Source: Strongyloides papillosus (Eukaryota; Nematoda; Chromadorea; Rhabditida; Strongyloididae). Taken from it: DNA of 64,000 bases. The notes under the pieces were generated by a model. The model saw only the letters and a list, made by a program, of their open reading frames with translations. It was not told where the DNA came from and did no database searches. Within the stretch, counting starts at the first letter, position 1. Every line of letters starts with the position of its first letter. Of this stretch, positions 41,062 through 51,720 are shown in pieces. The DNA lies in NCBI GenBank assembly GCA_005656395.1, contig SRSI01000046.1:1381103-1445102 (forward strand), given 5' to 3'. The position numbers were made by a program, and so were the translations under genes.

Positions 41062-42596
41062 TCACGGCCTGTCATCAAGAAATATGGTGAATATTCCTGA
41101 ATCTTCTGAAGTACTACTATTCATAACAAATTCAACAAACGATAAAAATTTATCCCTCTCTTTTGTTTTATCTTTTGCAAGTTTATTTAAAATATGTTGT
41201 GCCGTCTGGATGTATCTTTCAGATAGAAAATTGCCTTTATGCCAATATTCAGTTGAATGTGTTAACTCCACATTCGTACTCATCAACCAATCTTTAAAAA
41301 TAGACGATTTAAAATTCTCTGCATTATCTGAATTTAAAATAGGATAATATCCATGTTTCATAAAAACATTTGTACTAACGATAGAGCAACATTTTCAAAA
41401 TCTTGTTTTGGTAGTGGATGTAAAGATATTTAAAATATTTTAATGTTATCACTAAGAAAAGTATGAAACATCAAAATAAAAGTAATGTTGCATTAACCAA
41501 GCTAGTGGAGGCTTGGGAAATGCAGCATAAATAAACAATATTTAAAGAATAAAATTTTAATATACATTTACATTTTCTTTTTGAAAAATAGAAATCCTGA
41601 TTGATTTCTTTATCTTTAATAAAATTATTTTACTATATTTTTTTATGGACTTAAGGTAATGTATTTGGAGAAACAATCTATTTTTAGCAAAATATATTTA
41701 TTATCTTGTTCACTGATATCAATCGGTCCTAATATATCAATTGCTAATGCTTGACCTAGACCACTATACGAAATCGATGTTTCAGCAATCTTTCTTACAT
41801 GAGACTTATGTTTTGACTGACATATGGTACATGATGATAAAATCTTTATTATTTTTAACGACAAATTTTCAATTTTATACTCCATGCCATCTTCATGGTT
41901 AGAAATTATGTGCAACATCTTTTTATAGCCAATATGACCACTAGATTGATGAATTTCCATAAGATAATTTTGTTCCTCTAACTTATTTAATTTAGAATCT
42001 TTCGGTGTTAATTTTTCTATCAATTCACTATTTTTGATTGTCATATCCTCAGTCGTTTTAGGTTTACGTCCTCTCTTCTTTTTGATCTTTGTACTTTCAG
42101 TAGTACTTGTTACATTGTCTCGCACATTTTTTGACTTACGTTCTCTCTTCTTTTGTACTTCCTTTTTAGTTTCTTTCTTATTATATGCATTCTCACTAAT
42201 CGTTTTGTCGTAGAAATTTTTTGGTTTTCGTCCTCTCTTCCTTTTCTCACCTATTATAACCTTTTTACATTAGTGTCACTTTCTTTTTCGGACCTTTCAT
42301 AGTTATATTGTATATACAACTATCACTCTCTCCTTCAATTGTAAAAGATTTATCTTTTTCATTATCGGCATTAACTATTTTATTCATTGTTCTAAGATCT
42401 TTTTCATTCATTATTTCATCATCTTTTTCATCTTCATAACTTTCAATATCTATATAATTTAGGATTTTTTCATTCTCAAACTGTATTCCTTTTACGTATA
42501 CACATCGCAAAGATGCTCTACTAATGGCATCTGCTAACTGATTGTGAATTCCTGGGATATACTTGATCTCAACATTATGATTTAGAATTCTTGATA
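41062..42596 (-). pseudogene. Integrase region of element D
   Basis: RNase H end: IPGIHNQLADAISRAS (42555-42505 area). After a basic linker (KKKRGRKPK) comes the HHCC finger (HQSSGHIGYKKML ... CTICQSK), Asp (LAIDILGPI), a ~280-bp interruption (41362-41642) that destroys the core, then Asp (ILNSDNAENF) and Glu (FLSERYIQTAQ). Frameshifts separate the three parts. Confidence 0.85.
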
Positions 42597-42598
42597 TA

Positions 42599-44674
42599 CA
42601 GGGTGTCCAGAAAGTCATCACCCCATTTTGATACAATGTAACTTTTTTCGTTTGTAATATTTATTTACGATTTTATAATCATTGTAAAGTTTAACTCGTG
42701 CTAAATTAAATGGTTAATAAAAATTAAAAAATAATTAATTTTAACAGGAGTTATTAACATTTATATGATGTCAATTTTTTTTAAGAAAAATTTTTGTTGT
42801 TTTTTAAATTTTTAACAGATTAAACCTTTTGTAAATATGATGTTTGTTTACATTATTTATGTTCTTTTAAAGTGAAACTTATTTTATCTAACATATTTCA
42901 AAATTGGTGAAATTGGAATACTTTTAAACGTGTGTAAAAAAGCTATAAATACAATTAAAAAAAACTTCCCTTTCATTGCATAAATAAAAGTTGCATATGC
43001 TATCCAAAAAAATTATATTTAAAAGTGTAATTTAAAATATTTTTTTCGAAAAAAATATGATTTGTACTGATAATTATAAATTATTTCTACTTTTTCTAAC
43101 ATTGTATGCTATTTCTGCACAAAAATTCAAGTATAGCCAATTTGAGCGAACAATAGTTGTAGAATGTTATTACGTAAACAACTTATCAATTATTCTTACA
43201 CAAAAATGTTATAAAAAATATTTCAAAACGAGAAATGCTCCAACTCGTCAAACGATAAGAAATATTGTTAAACGTTTTAATAAACATGGATCTGTAAGTG
43301 ACGTGAATCGTCCAGGAAGACCCCGTACAATGTCTTCAACTGAGAATATTGAAAAAATAAAACAAAATGTTTTAGTAGATGGAAATATTTCATTAAGAAA
43401 ACGCGCCCAACAATTATGTATGGCCAAATCAACACTTCATGATGTTATGAAGCATAAAATAAAATTTTTCCCCTATAAACCACAAACAGCACATGAATTA
43501 TTACCTGTTGATAAAAACCAAAGAATAGATTATGCTGAAAAAATTAAAGAATTAATTGAAAAAGACTGTAATTTTATTGATAAATTAATAATGAGTGACG
43601 AAGCAAATTTCTATTTAAATGGTTTTGTAAACAAACAAAATTACAGACAATGGAGTTTGAAAAATCCTAGAAAAATTATTAATAAAAAAATGAAGTCAAA
43701 AAAAGTTACAGTATGGTGTGGAATAACATCAAAGAAAATAATTGGACCATACTTTTTTGAAGATAAAAAAGGTAAATTATTAATGATAAATGTAAAACGA
43801 TACCGAGAAATGTTAGAAAAATTTTTGGTTCCTGAGTTAGCAGCATTTCCAAAAGATACATGGTTCCAGCAAGATGGAGCTCCATCGCATACTGCTGCTA
43901 AGACTATTGAATTATTAAAAAAAATATTTAATAATCGGGTAATATCAAGAAATTCACCTGTAAATTGGCCATCGAGATCCCCAGATCTAACAACACCCGA
44001 TTTTTTTTATGGGGTTATCTTAAAAATCGTGTATATCAAAATAATCCTAAAACATTAAGCCAATTGAAACTCAATATTAGAAATGTAATAAATTCCATTA
44101 CAATTGATACATTAACAAGAACTATGAATAGTGCCATTGATAGAGCAAAACTTGTTGAAGAAGAAAAAGGTGGTCATCTTAAAAAAGTAATATTTCATAA
44201 TTGATATTTTTAAAATTAGAATTAATAATTTTAATTGTGTTAAACTATGTCTTTAGTAATATTTGTAATTAAATACACAAAAACGTTTAATTACTATTAA
44301 TTGCGCATGATAAAATGGACTTAATATTAATGTCTTTACAAATGTCTAAAAGTATTCCAATTTCACCAATTTTGAAATATGTTAGATAAAATAAGTTTCA
44401 CTTTAAAAGAACATAAATAATGTAAACAAACATCATATTTACAAAAGGTTTAATCTGTTAAAAATTTAAAAAACAACAAAAATTTTTCTTAAAAAAAATT
44501 GACATCATATAAATGTTAATAACTCCTGTTAAAATTAATTATTTTTTAATTTTTATTAACCATTTAATTTAGCACGAGTTAAACTTTACAATGATTATAA
44601 AATCGTAAATAAATATTACAAACGAAAAAAGTTACATTGTATCAAAATGGGGTGATGACTTTCTGGACACCCTG
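42599..44674 (+). mobile_element. mariner/IS630-family transposon with ~337-bp terminal inverted repeats
   Basis: Begins CAGGGTGTCCAGAAAGTCAT and ends with its reverse complement, with TA on both sides (42597-42598 and 44675-44676). The inverted repeats run about 337 bp (42599-42935 and 44338-44674), far longer than the ~30 bp usual for mariners. Total length 2076 bp. It interrupts RNase H of element D. Confidence 0.95.
43057..44204 (+). pseudogene. mariner transposase with one frameshift
   Basis: A DDD transposase. The N-terminal HTH part includes RQTIRNIVKRFNKHGSVSD and GRPRTMS. Catalytic residues: MSDEANFYLNG, WFQQDGAPSHT and SRSPDLTTPDFF. The first frame (43057-44058) is lost in a run of eight T at 44001-44008 within DFF; the family's LWGYLKNRVYQ continues in the next frame to 44204. 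One missing T in a homopolymer explains it, and a sequencing slip cannot be excluded. The long TIRs are nearly matched between ends. Confidence 0.92.
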
Positions 44675-45927
44675 TATATCGCAACATGAACTTATTACTT
44701 GTACTCTTAATCATACCTAACAATGTTTTATGATCCGTATAGACCATTGTTTTTGTATTTCCAATTATATATCTAAAGTGATTTAAACATTCTGCAATCA
44801 CTTTGAGTTCTAACTCTCCAGCAGGTACATATCCATTTACATCATTAAATTTATTATCAATGTCTTCAAATTTCTTTCTTAAAGCAATATTTTTACTATA
44901 AAATCCAACGGTTAAGTATCCTTCATCATTTCTCTGTAATAATGCTCCAACAATATAAAAGTTTGAAGCATCTGTTACCAATACAAATTCATTGCTAGGA
45001 TCTGGATGATACGAAATACAAGCCTTCACAATACTATTTTTAACTTCCTTAAACGCCTCTCTTATCTCCTTGGAATCTTTATAAACACCTCTTTTATTCA
45101 TCACAAGACATAAAGATTTCAAGGACTTGGCAAGTGCAGGTATGTTACTTCTAAACCAATTTACAGCTCCAACAAATCTTTTAATAGCTTTATAACTATT
45201 AAAGCTTGGATAATTCAACCATGCATTTAAGATTTTTATTTCAGGTAAAATACGCTCCTTGGTGATAATAAATTCACGTACAGTTATGGCTTCACATCCA
45301 AATCGTGATTTCATGACATTAGCTGTAGCTCCTGTATCCTTCAGTCTCTGTGAAAACTTAACGACTTCTTTGACGTGATATAGCCAATCCTCTTTAGTTA
45401 CCAGTATGAAGTCATCCACGTAAGTTTAGATATAGTCCCGTCAGCGATTTTTTCTGCTATATTTTGGGCATAACTACACGCGTTTTTAATTCCAAATGGC
45501 AATCTCTGGAACTGATACTTTTTACCATGAGTATCACGGAAAGCGAGATATTCCTGGTCTTTCTTATCAATTGGCAGTTGCAAGAAATAGCTATTCAAAT
45601 CAATAACGGTAAAAAATTTCCCTTCTCTCATTTCATTTAACATTTCATTAGTTTTAAGCAATGGATACTGGTAGTCTTTATAAAGTTCATTAATGGGTCT
45701 TGCATCCAGAACAACTCTTACTTTATCGTCAGACTTTAGCACACAGTGGATATTTAAAAGAGTCCGGGGCCATTCGCTCGCAACAATTATATCATTCCCA
45801 ATCCACCCATCAATTACATCCTGTGCAGCCTCTTTATACTTTCCCGAAATAAGATACAAAGTGAACTTCTCAATCTTTTCATTTTTATATTCAAATGGAG
45901 GTACTTGGTAGGTGCATCTGCCTATTC
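44675..45927 (-). pseudogene. RT-RNase H region of element D
   Basis: RT: VVLDARPINELYK, FQRLPFGIKNACSYAQ, then a frameshift near 45420 before MDDFILVT (the YxDD region). RNase H: LVTDASNFYIVG, VYTDHKTLLG, ending at the mariner insertion. Upstream, the frame is open to 45927, where the Tigger-like element begins. Confidence 0.85.
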
Positions 45928-45929
45928 TA

Positions 45930-46693
45930 CAGTGTAACCCCTTAGTAAGAAACCTTTTAATAAGAGAAATCTCTACTTAGTCACCGTAAAGTCTGGTTCC
46001 AAATTGTTTTTTAAATTTTCATACAAAAAACCTCTTAATTAAGTACATCTAAATAAAAAAGCCTCTAAATAACCATGGTAGTAAAAAAAATCATATGCAT
46101 TTTTGCATGTACTTTAACACTCAAATAGTTTCTTAGTCCACTAGAAGCATAAATTTACTGAAAATTTCTATAAAACTGATATGTTAGATAGTAATGAAAA
46201 TACGTGTAGTAATTAAAAATTATAAGAATGTTCTAATCTTTATAATAATGACGTCGACGAATATGATAGTGATGAAAAAATTACTCAAGAAGAAACAAAG
46301 AATAAAAGTTTTAGGGGTCTATACAATTTAAGAACTTATATAAAAAATTTTAAAATAGATGATTGTTTTCCTTTTATAGTACGTTTAGAAGATAAAATTG
46401 TAAAGCATGTCATTATTTACAGTTCTCAATATTAGATCACGCACTGCTTTAAATAATATACTTAAAGATAAATAATTATGATTAGACTATATTTAATAGC
46501 AATTTCTTTTTGTTATTTACTTTTATTTGGCACTTTTTTACCATTTAAAACAGTCTAATAAATATTTATACATATTATTGGATTTTAATCGTAATTATTA
46601 ATAATGTATTAAATAACCTCTAAATAAGTAAAACCTCTAAATGATCACCAAATTTCTTGGTCCCGGCAAGGCTCTGTTTTAGAAGTTACACTG
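45930..46693. mobile_element. Tigger/pogo-like remnant (764 bp)
   Basis: Ends match as inverted repeats starting CAGTGTAAC, with weaker matching inward (CCTCT-rich), and TA on both sides (45928-45929 and 46694-46695), as in pogo/Tigger elements. The interior has an uninterrupted plus-strand stretch (about 46230-46434) that looks like the acidic C-terminal part of a pogo transposase (DEYDSDEKITQEE ... LYNLRTYIKNF). No full transposase remains. Confidence 0.65.
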
Positions 46694-46695
46694 TA

Positions 46696-46920
46696 CACTT
46701 TTTTAAAAATTGTAATGTATGTATAAATTTTTAAATTTTTTGAATTATCTAAGGTATTTCTGCATGTGCTTTTATATTTTTTTTTTAAAAACATATACAC
46801 ATTAAACAATTTTAAAATTCATATTTTCACTAATTTTTGTCACAGACATTTAAAAAATGATATCAATTTCGACAAAAAAATTTTTCTGTGTTTTAATTTT
46901 GTTTATTATAAAATACCTAT
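46696..46920 (+). repeat. Left long inverted repeat of the glycoprotein segment
   Basis: Pairs with 50390-50804 in reverse complement, without the ~200-bp insertion seen there. Confidence 0.8.
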
Positions 46921-46992
46921 TTTCATTTTTCATGATTTTAAGAATTAGATCAGAATCATTAGTATTGTAGTCATTTGTAATAATTATATTTT

Positions 46993-47910
46993 TTATGAAA
47001 TAAAATGATTGTTGTTGAAAATGCAAATATTTGCTCTTAAAAAAAAGGATGCAGCAGCCAAATACGTTGATAAATTAAAACTTATTGAAGGATCTAATAT
47101 TTTAAAATAATCCAATTTTTGCCTTAAAATATGTGTAAAAAATAACATGTCATTTTTGGATGATTTTGGAAAGAAATATTTGCTAAAAAGATCCAAAATA
47201 TTTTCATCTTCTCCAATTTCTTTATTTTCATATGCTTCTTCTATAAAACAATTTGTTTTGGAATCAATTCCTTTGATTCTTTGTTTGGATCTTGGCTCTT
47301 TTACATGAGCATGAATTCCAATGTATTCTCCAATCAACGCGGTAACTTCTTTATTTAAATCCCAATCATACTTTGAATATGGTGGACTAAGGAAACGTGT
47401 AAGTTTCATTTTGTTCTCTATTTTGCTGTTACCTAAGTCTTTGTACAGTTGATTGATATTGAAATTTAGAAAATTTTCAAGTTTCCCTCTAGCTGCAAAT
47501 GTTGCTTTCTTTACCATCTGGTGATATCCACTTTCGTCCTTAGTGACATACAAAATTGGTCATTTTTTAATTTTTTCTTTAGTTACTTTTTTTGATTGAA
47601 CTATTGGCAACAAAATATTTGTTGGTATTTCAAATGGTTTGACAAACATTATAACAACATTCAGATAAATTGATAAATTGTATTCTTCATAAAAAGTATT
47701 TTTATATTGTTGTTCGATTTTGAGGTCCGAATAAACATTTTTTTTCACGTCATCCAATTTCTCTTCGAAATTTTTTGTTGCTTTTGTTGTATCTTTAAAC
47801 ATGGAAAAGGTAAAAAAATCTCTTAAAGTTTTTTCTTTTCCTTCAAACATTTCTAGGTCAGAAAAAATTATAAGATTTTTATCTTTCTTCTCAATTTCTG
47901 CAAATACCAT
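46993..47910 (-). CDS. Unrecognised gene of the glycoprotein segment
   Basis: Two frame-matched ORFs (47910-47560 and 47553-46993) separated by one TGA. A 48-bp GT...AG sequence (GTAACT...ACTAAG, about 47583-47536) in phase 0 would remove that stop. Further upstream a short exon (ATG GCT TCG AAA, 48053-48042) with a perfect GTAAGT donor and another GTAAGT at about 47959 suggest more exons, but I could not make their phases agree. The product would be about 300 residues, lysine- and phenylalanine-rich, with no signal peptide and a hydrophobic C-terminal stretch (FNLSTYLAAASFFLRANICIF). I do not recognise it; it shows no DDE or polymerase motif. It is divergently placed from the glycoprotein gene. 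Confidence 0.5.
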
Positions 47911-48052
47911 GTTAACTATTATATGATTTAAATTTCAAGCTCCAAAATTTTCACTTACATTTTTTAAAAGAAATGTAAGAATTTCTTTGGTGTAAACCTT
48001 GCCAATTTAAAAAAATATTTAAATTATAACAAAATTACTTACTTTCGAAGCC

Positions 48053-48578
48053 ATTGTTAAATTTTGTTGATAATAAATCAAGAGATTATGAGTTCTGAAA
48101 TTAAAAAAAGCTTTAGAATAACTGTATAAAAAATTAGCAATAATTTTGTTGAATTCAATTATTTTATTCTTCATATTTACAAAAGAAAACAATTGTAAAT
48201 AGCAATTTTCATTTATTAATTTAATCTTAAAGTTTGCAATTTCGTTTGATGCATAATCTTAAAACATAAAAGCGTCTCGGTGCGACAAATAAAATTGTTT
48301 TGTAGTGATTTTTTACTGATTAAAAAAACAAACTTTTATTAAAATTATACCGATATCTAACAAACCTTTATTAAAGTTAAACCGATACCTTATTTAACAA
48401 ACATTTGATAACTATAATTTTGATTTTGGCAATGCTAGAAGTAAAAATAGATCTAACATTTTAACAAAATATTAAACCAACAGCATTTTATTATAAAGCA
48501 TTAAATAGTATATAAGGACTAGCATAAATAGCATTATCACCAAATAATAATTGACAAAATCAATTAAGTCAACTGAAA
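48053..48578. promoter_or_regulatory. Divergent promoter region with TATA box for the glycoprotein gene
   Basis: AT-rich 526 bp. TATATAAGG at 48509-48517 lies 62 bp upstream of the glycoprotein ATG and is a good core promoter candidate. No other element is recognised. Confidence 0.5.
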
Positions 48579-50120
48579 ATGTTTTCAAAGATCAATCTCA
48601 TTGGACCATTTTTACTTATTTTACCTCTAACTTTGGCAACTGATACAGGAAATCAAAAAAAACAAATTTTCTACAACTGCAACAATTACCAGGAGATTGA
48701 CAGCTTTGATTTGAGAGTACCTGAAAAATGCAACGTTACTGAAGACATATCATGGCATTTGGAGCTTAAGAACGTAATTCGGTACCATAGAAAAAACAGA
48801 ACTTGCACAAAAGAACTAAAAATTGTTTTCGTATCAAAGGATCATGTTTTAGTCCCAATTCAAAATTCTGAAGGAAACAATGATTTTCTCTTATTGGATT
48901 ACTTAGATGGCATTTACAAGCATCAACCTTCATGTCTTTCAGGAGATACCAAATACCACATATTTAACTATGACATTTACATTGATGTCATGCGTGATAA
49001 CTTCTGGACTGATAACATCACGATACACAAAGCCTTTGAAAAGTCATTTTTGGAGTTTGTTGTCGGTAATAATTATGAACACTTCAGTGATGAAGCATTG
49101 TTTGCATCAATTGAAGCTTTTCTCTTTGCCAAATGCATAAATGGAAAGCACACCTTAAAGGAATACTATGGTATAAATGAAGAACCTCATAGTCTTATTG
49201 AATCAATTAAAGGTCTTTTTGAATCAGAAAAATCAAAGAAATATCTCAGTTATAAAAACTTGGAGCACTATTTTTATGAAATTACACAATTTAACTTAAC
49301 AAACGATGAAACAATTATTAGTCGAGGATCAAAAATAATCAAAGACAAAATTCAAAGCATGGCAAAATTGAATTATAAAGAAACATGCAAATTGAAAAAT
49401 GAAAAGAGAAAAATATTCGCCGAAAATGCAACTCCCAATCAAATAATTAGAGAATATTTTAATAGAAAAGATATTCTTGCTGAAGAGATAGAGGTCAATG
49501 AACTATACCTTGTTCATGTCTGTAAACAAGAAAATCCGAAAGAAATCCATTCGGATTTCAAACTTGATGAGGTATGTTATGAAAAAATGCCGATGGTTTT
49601 AGAAGATGGATCTTTAATGTTTGCTGATAGAAAACATTACTTGTACCACTATTCATCAAAAAGATCCTGTACCAGTTTATTTAATATTAAAAGTCCAATT
49701 TATGAATACCATGAAGCTGAAATGGATCCATACGATTTAATAACAAATGGTCTTATGGAAAGAGTTAGTGTCAAATTTTCGAAATTATCTACTGGATGGT
49801 TTGGACATTCACTACAAAAACACAAATTTTACTTTATTATTGGAGCTGTATTCATATTTGTATTTGGAACTACAGTATTATTGGTTGTTAGCTATTTTTG
49901 CTTGAAATCATTAGGAACAGATGGAATATTTGAAGCAGTTGAATATACTTTTAAAATACTTACTTCAATAGTGATTTACTTTTTATGGATACTATTGAGA
50001 ATTCTAACAATATTTTTACCGTTTTTGAACAAAAAAGCCCAAACACTTGAAAAAACATTCAGTAATTTAACAAAAACGAAAAAAAATTCACAAACGTCGG
50101 AGCTAAGCGTATTGCCATAA
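48579..50120 (+). CDS. Stand-alone envelope-like membrane glycoprotein, 513 residues
   Basis: An intronless type I-like membrane protein. Signal peptide ~1-20 (IGPFLLILPLTLA), ectodomain ~21-415 with N-glycosylation sequons (NVT 52, NRT 73, NIT 146, NLT 239, NAT 283), a membrane segment ~417-442, a short loop, a second hydrophobic segment ~457-483, and a basic/Ser-rich tail. Cysteines at 34, 51, 76, 119, 315, 333 and 364 match those of the glycoprotein module in LTR element C, together with WHLE (59-62), NRTCTK (73-78), CYEKMP (333-338) and SLMFAD (345-350); the 315-to-333 spacing equals that of element C. It lacks the Gag part and has ~120 residues more in the middle. No protein family comes to mind; a captured envelope or fusogen is one reading, a host surface protein captured by element C is the other. 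The frame is fully open. Confidence 0.85.
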   Translation: MFSKINLIGPFLLILPLTLATDTGNQKKQIFYNCNNYQEIDSFDLRVPEKCNVTEDISWHLELKNVIRYHRKNRTCTKELKIVFVSKDHVLVPIQNSEGNNDFLLLDYLDGIYKHQPSCLSGDTKYHIFNYDIYIDVMRDNFWTDNITIHKAFEKSFLEFVVGNNYEHFSDEALFASIEAFLFAKCINGKHTLKEYYGINEEPHSLIESIKGLFESEKSKKYLSYKNLEHYFYEITQFNLTNDETIISRGSKIIKDKIQSMAKLNYKETCKLKNEKRKIFAENATPNQIIREYFNRKDILAEEIEVNELYLVHVCKQENPKEIHSDFKLDEVCYEKMPMVLEDGSLMFADRKHYLYHYSSKRSCTSLFNIKSPIYEYHEAEMDPYDLITNGLMERVSVKFSKLSTGWFGHSLQKHKFYFIIGAVFIFVFGTTVLLVVSYFCLKSLGTDGIFEAVEYTFKILTSIVIYFLWILLRILTIFLPFLNKKAQTLEKTFSNLTKTKKNSQTSELSVLP

Positions 50121-50389
50121 TTTATCAGTAATATTTTTTTTGTCATCATTTAATGTTCATCAATATAATAAAAAATGTTTCATAATTTCCATGTTTGTTT
50201 ATAAAAATATTTTGTTAATCTATCAATATATTTATATTAAAAATATACTTCGATTCATTGAAAATTATTAGTTTATATACTTTCCAATAAATTTAAGTTT
50301 AAATTACATCAATACACATTATATTTATTGTTAAAATTATTATTTTATTATTGCTATTATTGTAAATTTAAATAAAGGTATATAAAATA

Positions 50390-50804
50390 TTTTCAGTATT
50401 GTAATTTATGTACACGGAAAAATTTTTTTGTCAAAAATAATGTCATCTTTTAAATGTCTGTGACAAAAATTAGTAAAAATATGAATTTTAAAATTGATTT
50501 AAATGTGTATTTTTGTAAATTATTATTATACTTTATAATATAATGATGACAATCCTTAATATATAAGAATAGAAAATTAAATTTACCTCTTTATTGTTAT
50601 AAACCTCCAACAAAACGAGAGGGTAAGTTTTAAATTTTTGATTACTATTATTTTTGTTTAGTTTTTTCCTACTTATCAAAAAAATTTCAAACATTTTATA
50701 TGTTTTTAATAAGAAAAATGCAAAAACACATACAGAAATACCTTAAATAACAATTTTAAAAAATTCAGTAATTTATATATACATTACAATTTTTTAAAAA
50801 ATGC
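50390..50804 (-). repeat. Right long inverted repeat of the glycoprotein segment
   Basis: Reverse complement of 46696-46920 with an extra internal stretch (about 50515-50700). Confidence 0.8.
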
Positions 50805-51230
50805 ATTCCTTTGTCTTTTCTGAATGCTATCTGGCAAATTTGGTCTTTTTGTTTAAAAAACGACAAAAAACATTTTCTGTGTAGCTTTATTAAAATATTA
50901 ATTAATTATACTTTGTTTGTTAACATTTATTTAATGATATCAATAATACTACAAAAAACATATTATTTACTGTATTAATCTCTTTTATCGTTATTTTGCT
51001 TTTTTATACGCTATTACTTGTCTATTCTGCTTTTTTATACACTGTTACTTGTCTACCCTGCTTTTTTATAAACTATTATATATAATACAAAGTAACCTTA
51101 GTCAAAATTGTTATATATTGTAGTATTGAAACAAATGTCGAAAAAAGCAAAATAGCCGAGTCAACTTGTTGTCTCTCTTCATACTAACGAGTGGTAACTT
51201 GACGTGTCGCCGTAGATACAATCATTTGAT
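50805..51230. other. Spacer before the satellite, with a small tandem repeat
   Basis: No gene seen. 50993-51066 holds about two and a half copies of a ~33-bp unit (TGCTTTTTTATACNCTRTTA). The first ~80 bp on the minus strand might be a decayed continuation of element D. Confidence 0.55.
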
Positions 51231-51589
51231 AATAAAATTAGGAAACCATTTAAGTACACCTCTTACAATCTTTTGAAACCATTCATAGACACTCATTTTT
51301 AATCAAAATTAAGAAATCATTTAGAGACACCTCTTTTAAATCTTTTTAGATCAATTAAAGACACTTATTTAAGAAATCGTTTTAAGACACTTCTTTTAAA
51401 TCTTTTTAGTTAGATCAATTAAAGTCACTTATTTAAGAAATCATTTAAAGAAACTTCTTTTAAATCTTTTAGTTAGATCAACTAAAGACACTTCTTTTTA
51501 GTTAGATCAACTAAGAACACTTCTTTTATATCTTTTTAGTTAAATCAATTAAAGTCACTTATTTAAGAAATCATTTTAAGACATCTCTT

Positions 51590-51720
51590 AAAACAGTATT
51601 AAGAAATCGTTTTAAGACATCTCTTAAGACAGTATTAAAAAAGTCGTTTTAAGACATCTCTTAAAACAGTATTAAGAAATCGTTTTAAGACATCTCTTAA
51701 AACAGTATTAAAAAAATCAT
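51590..51720. repeat. Block of the 36-bp satellite unit
   Basis: Four copies of the TTTTAAGACATCTCTTAARA unit. Similar blocks lie at 52565-52885, 60190-60330, 60840-61015, 61620-62085, 62450-62915 and 63280-63740, alternating with 38-bp-unit blocks. Confidence 0.9.

Larger units (their letters stand above)
40979..45929 (-). mobile_element. Decayed Ty3/gypsy element D, split by a mariner
   Basis: A minus-strand gypsy Pol in at least five broken pieces: RT (45927-45398), RT end plus RNase H (45419-44675), [mariner 44674-42599], end of RNase H (42596-42265), integrase finger and first Asp (42125-41643) and integrase core end (41361-41062, with recognisable coding continuing in another frame to about 40980). 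No LTRs were found. Its 3' end abuts element C and its 5' end abuts the Tigger-like/TIR segment at 45.93 kb. All ORFs are broken, so it is an old copy. Confidence 0.85.
46696..50804. mobile_element. 4.1-kb segment bounded by long inverted repeats, carrying a glycoprotein gene
   Basis: The left end (46696-46920) is closely matched by the reverse complement of the right end (50390-50804), both starting near TTTTTTAAAAATTGTAATGT and sharing TAAGGTATTTCTG, TTTTAAAATTCATATTT and TTTTTGTCACAGACATTTAA. The right copy holds about 200 bp extra. Two genes lie between: an unrecognised one (minus) and the glycoprotein (plus), transcribed divergently. I see no transposase. TGCAT occurs in the flanks at 45913-45917 and 50802-50806 and may be the target duplication in element D. 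It could be one element or two inverted MITEs flanking the genes. Confidence 0.55.

Noticed and set aside
46993..47553. OTU-type cysteine protease in the glycoprotein segment
   Set aside because: The hydrophobic C-terminal stretch recalls the fold, but no catalytic Asp-Gly-x-Cys or His motif is visible.
48579..50120. Phlebovirus-type (class II) glycoprotein, as known from some nematode retroelements
   Set aside because: The cysteine content is far too low and the typical Cys-rich pattern is absent.
46696..50804. Maverick/Polinton element
   Set aside because: No protein-primed DNA polymerase, retroviral-type integrase, packaging ATPase, protease or capsid gene is present in the segment.
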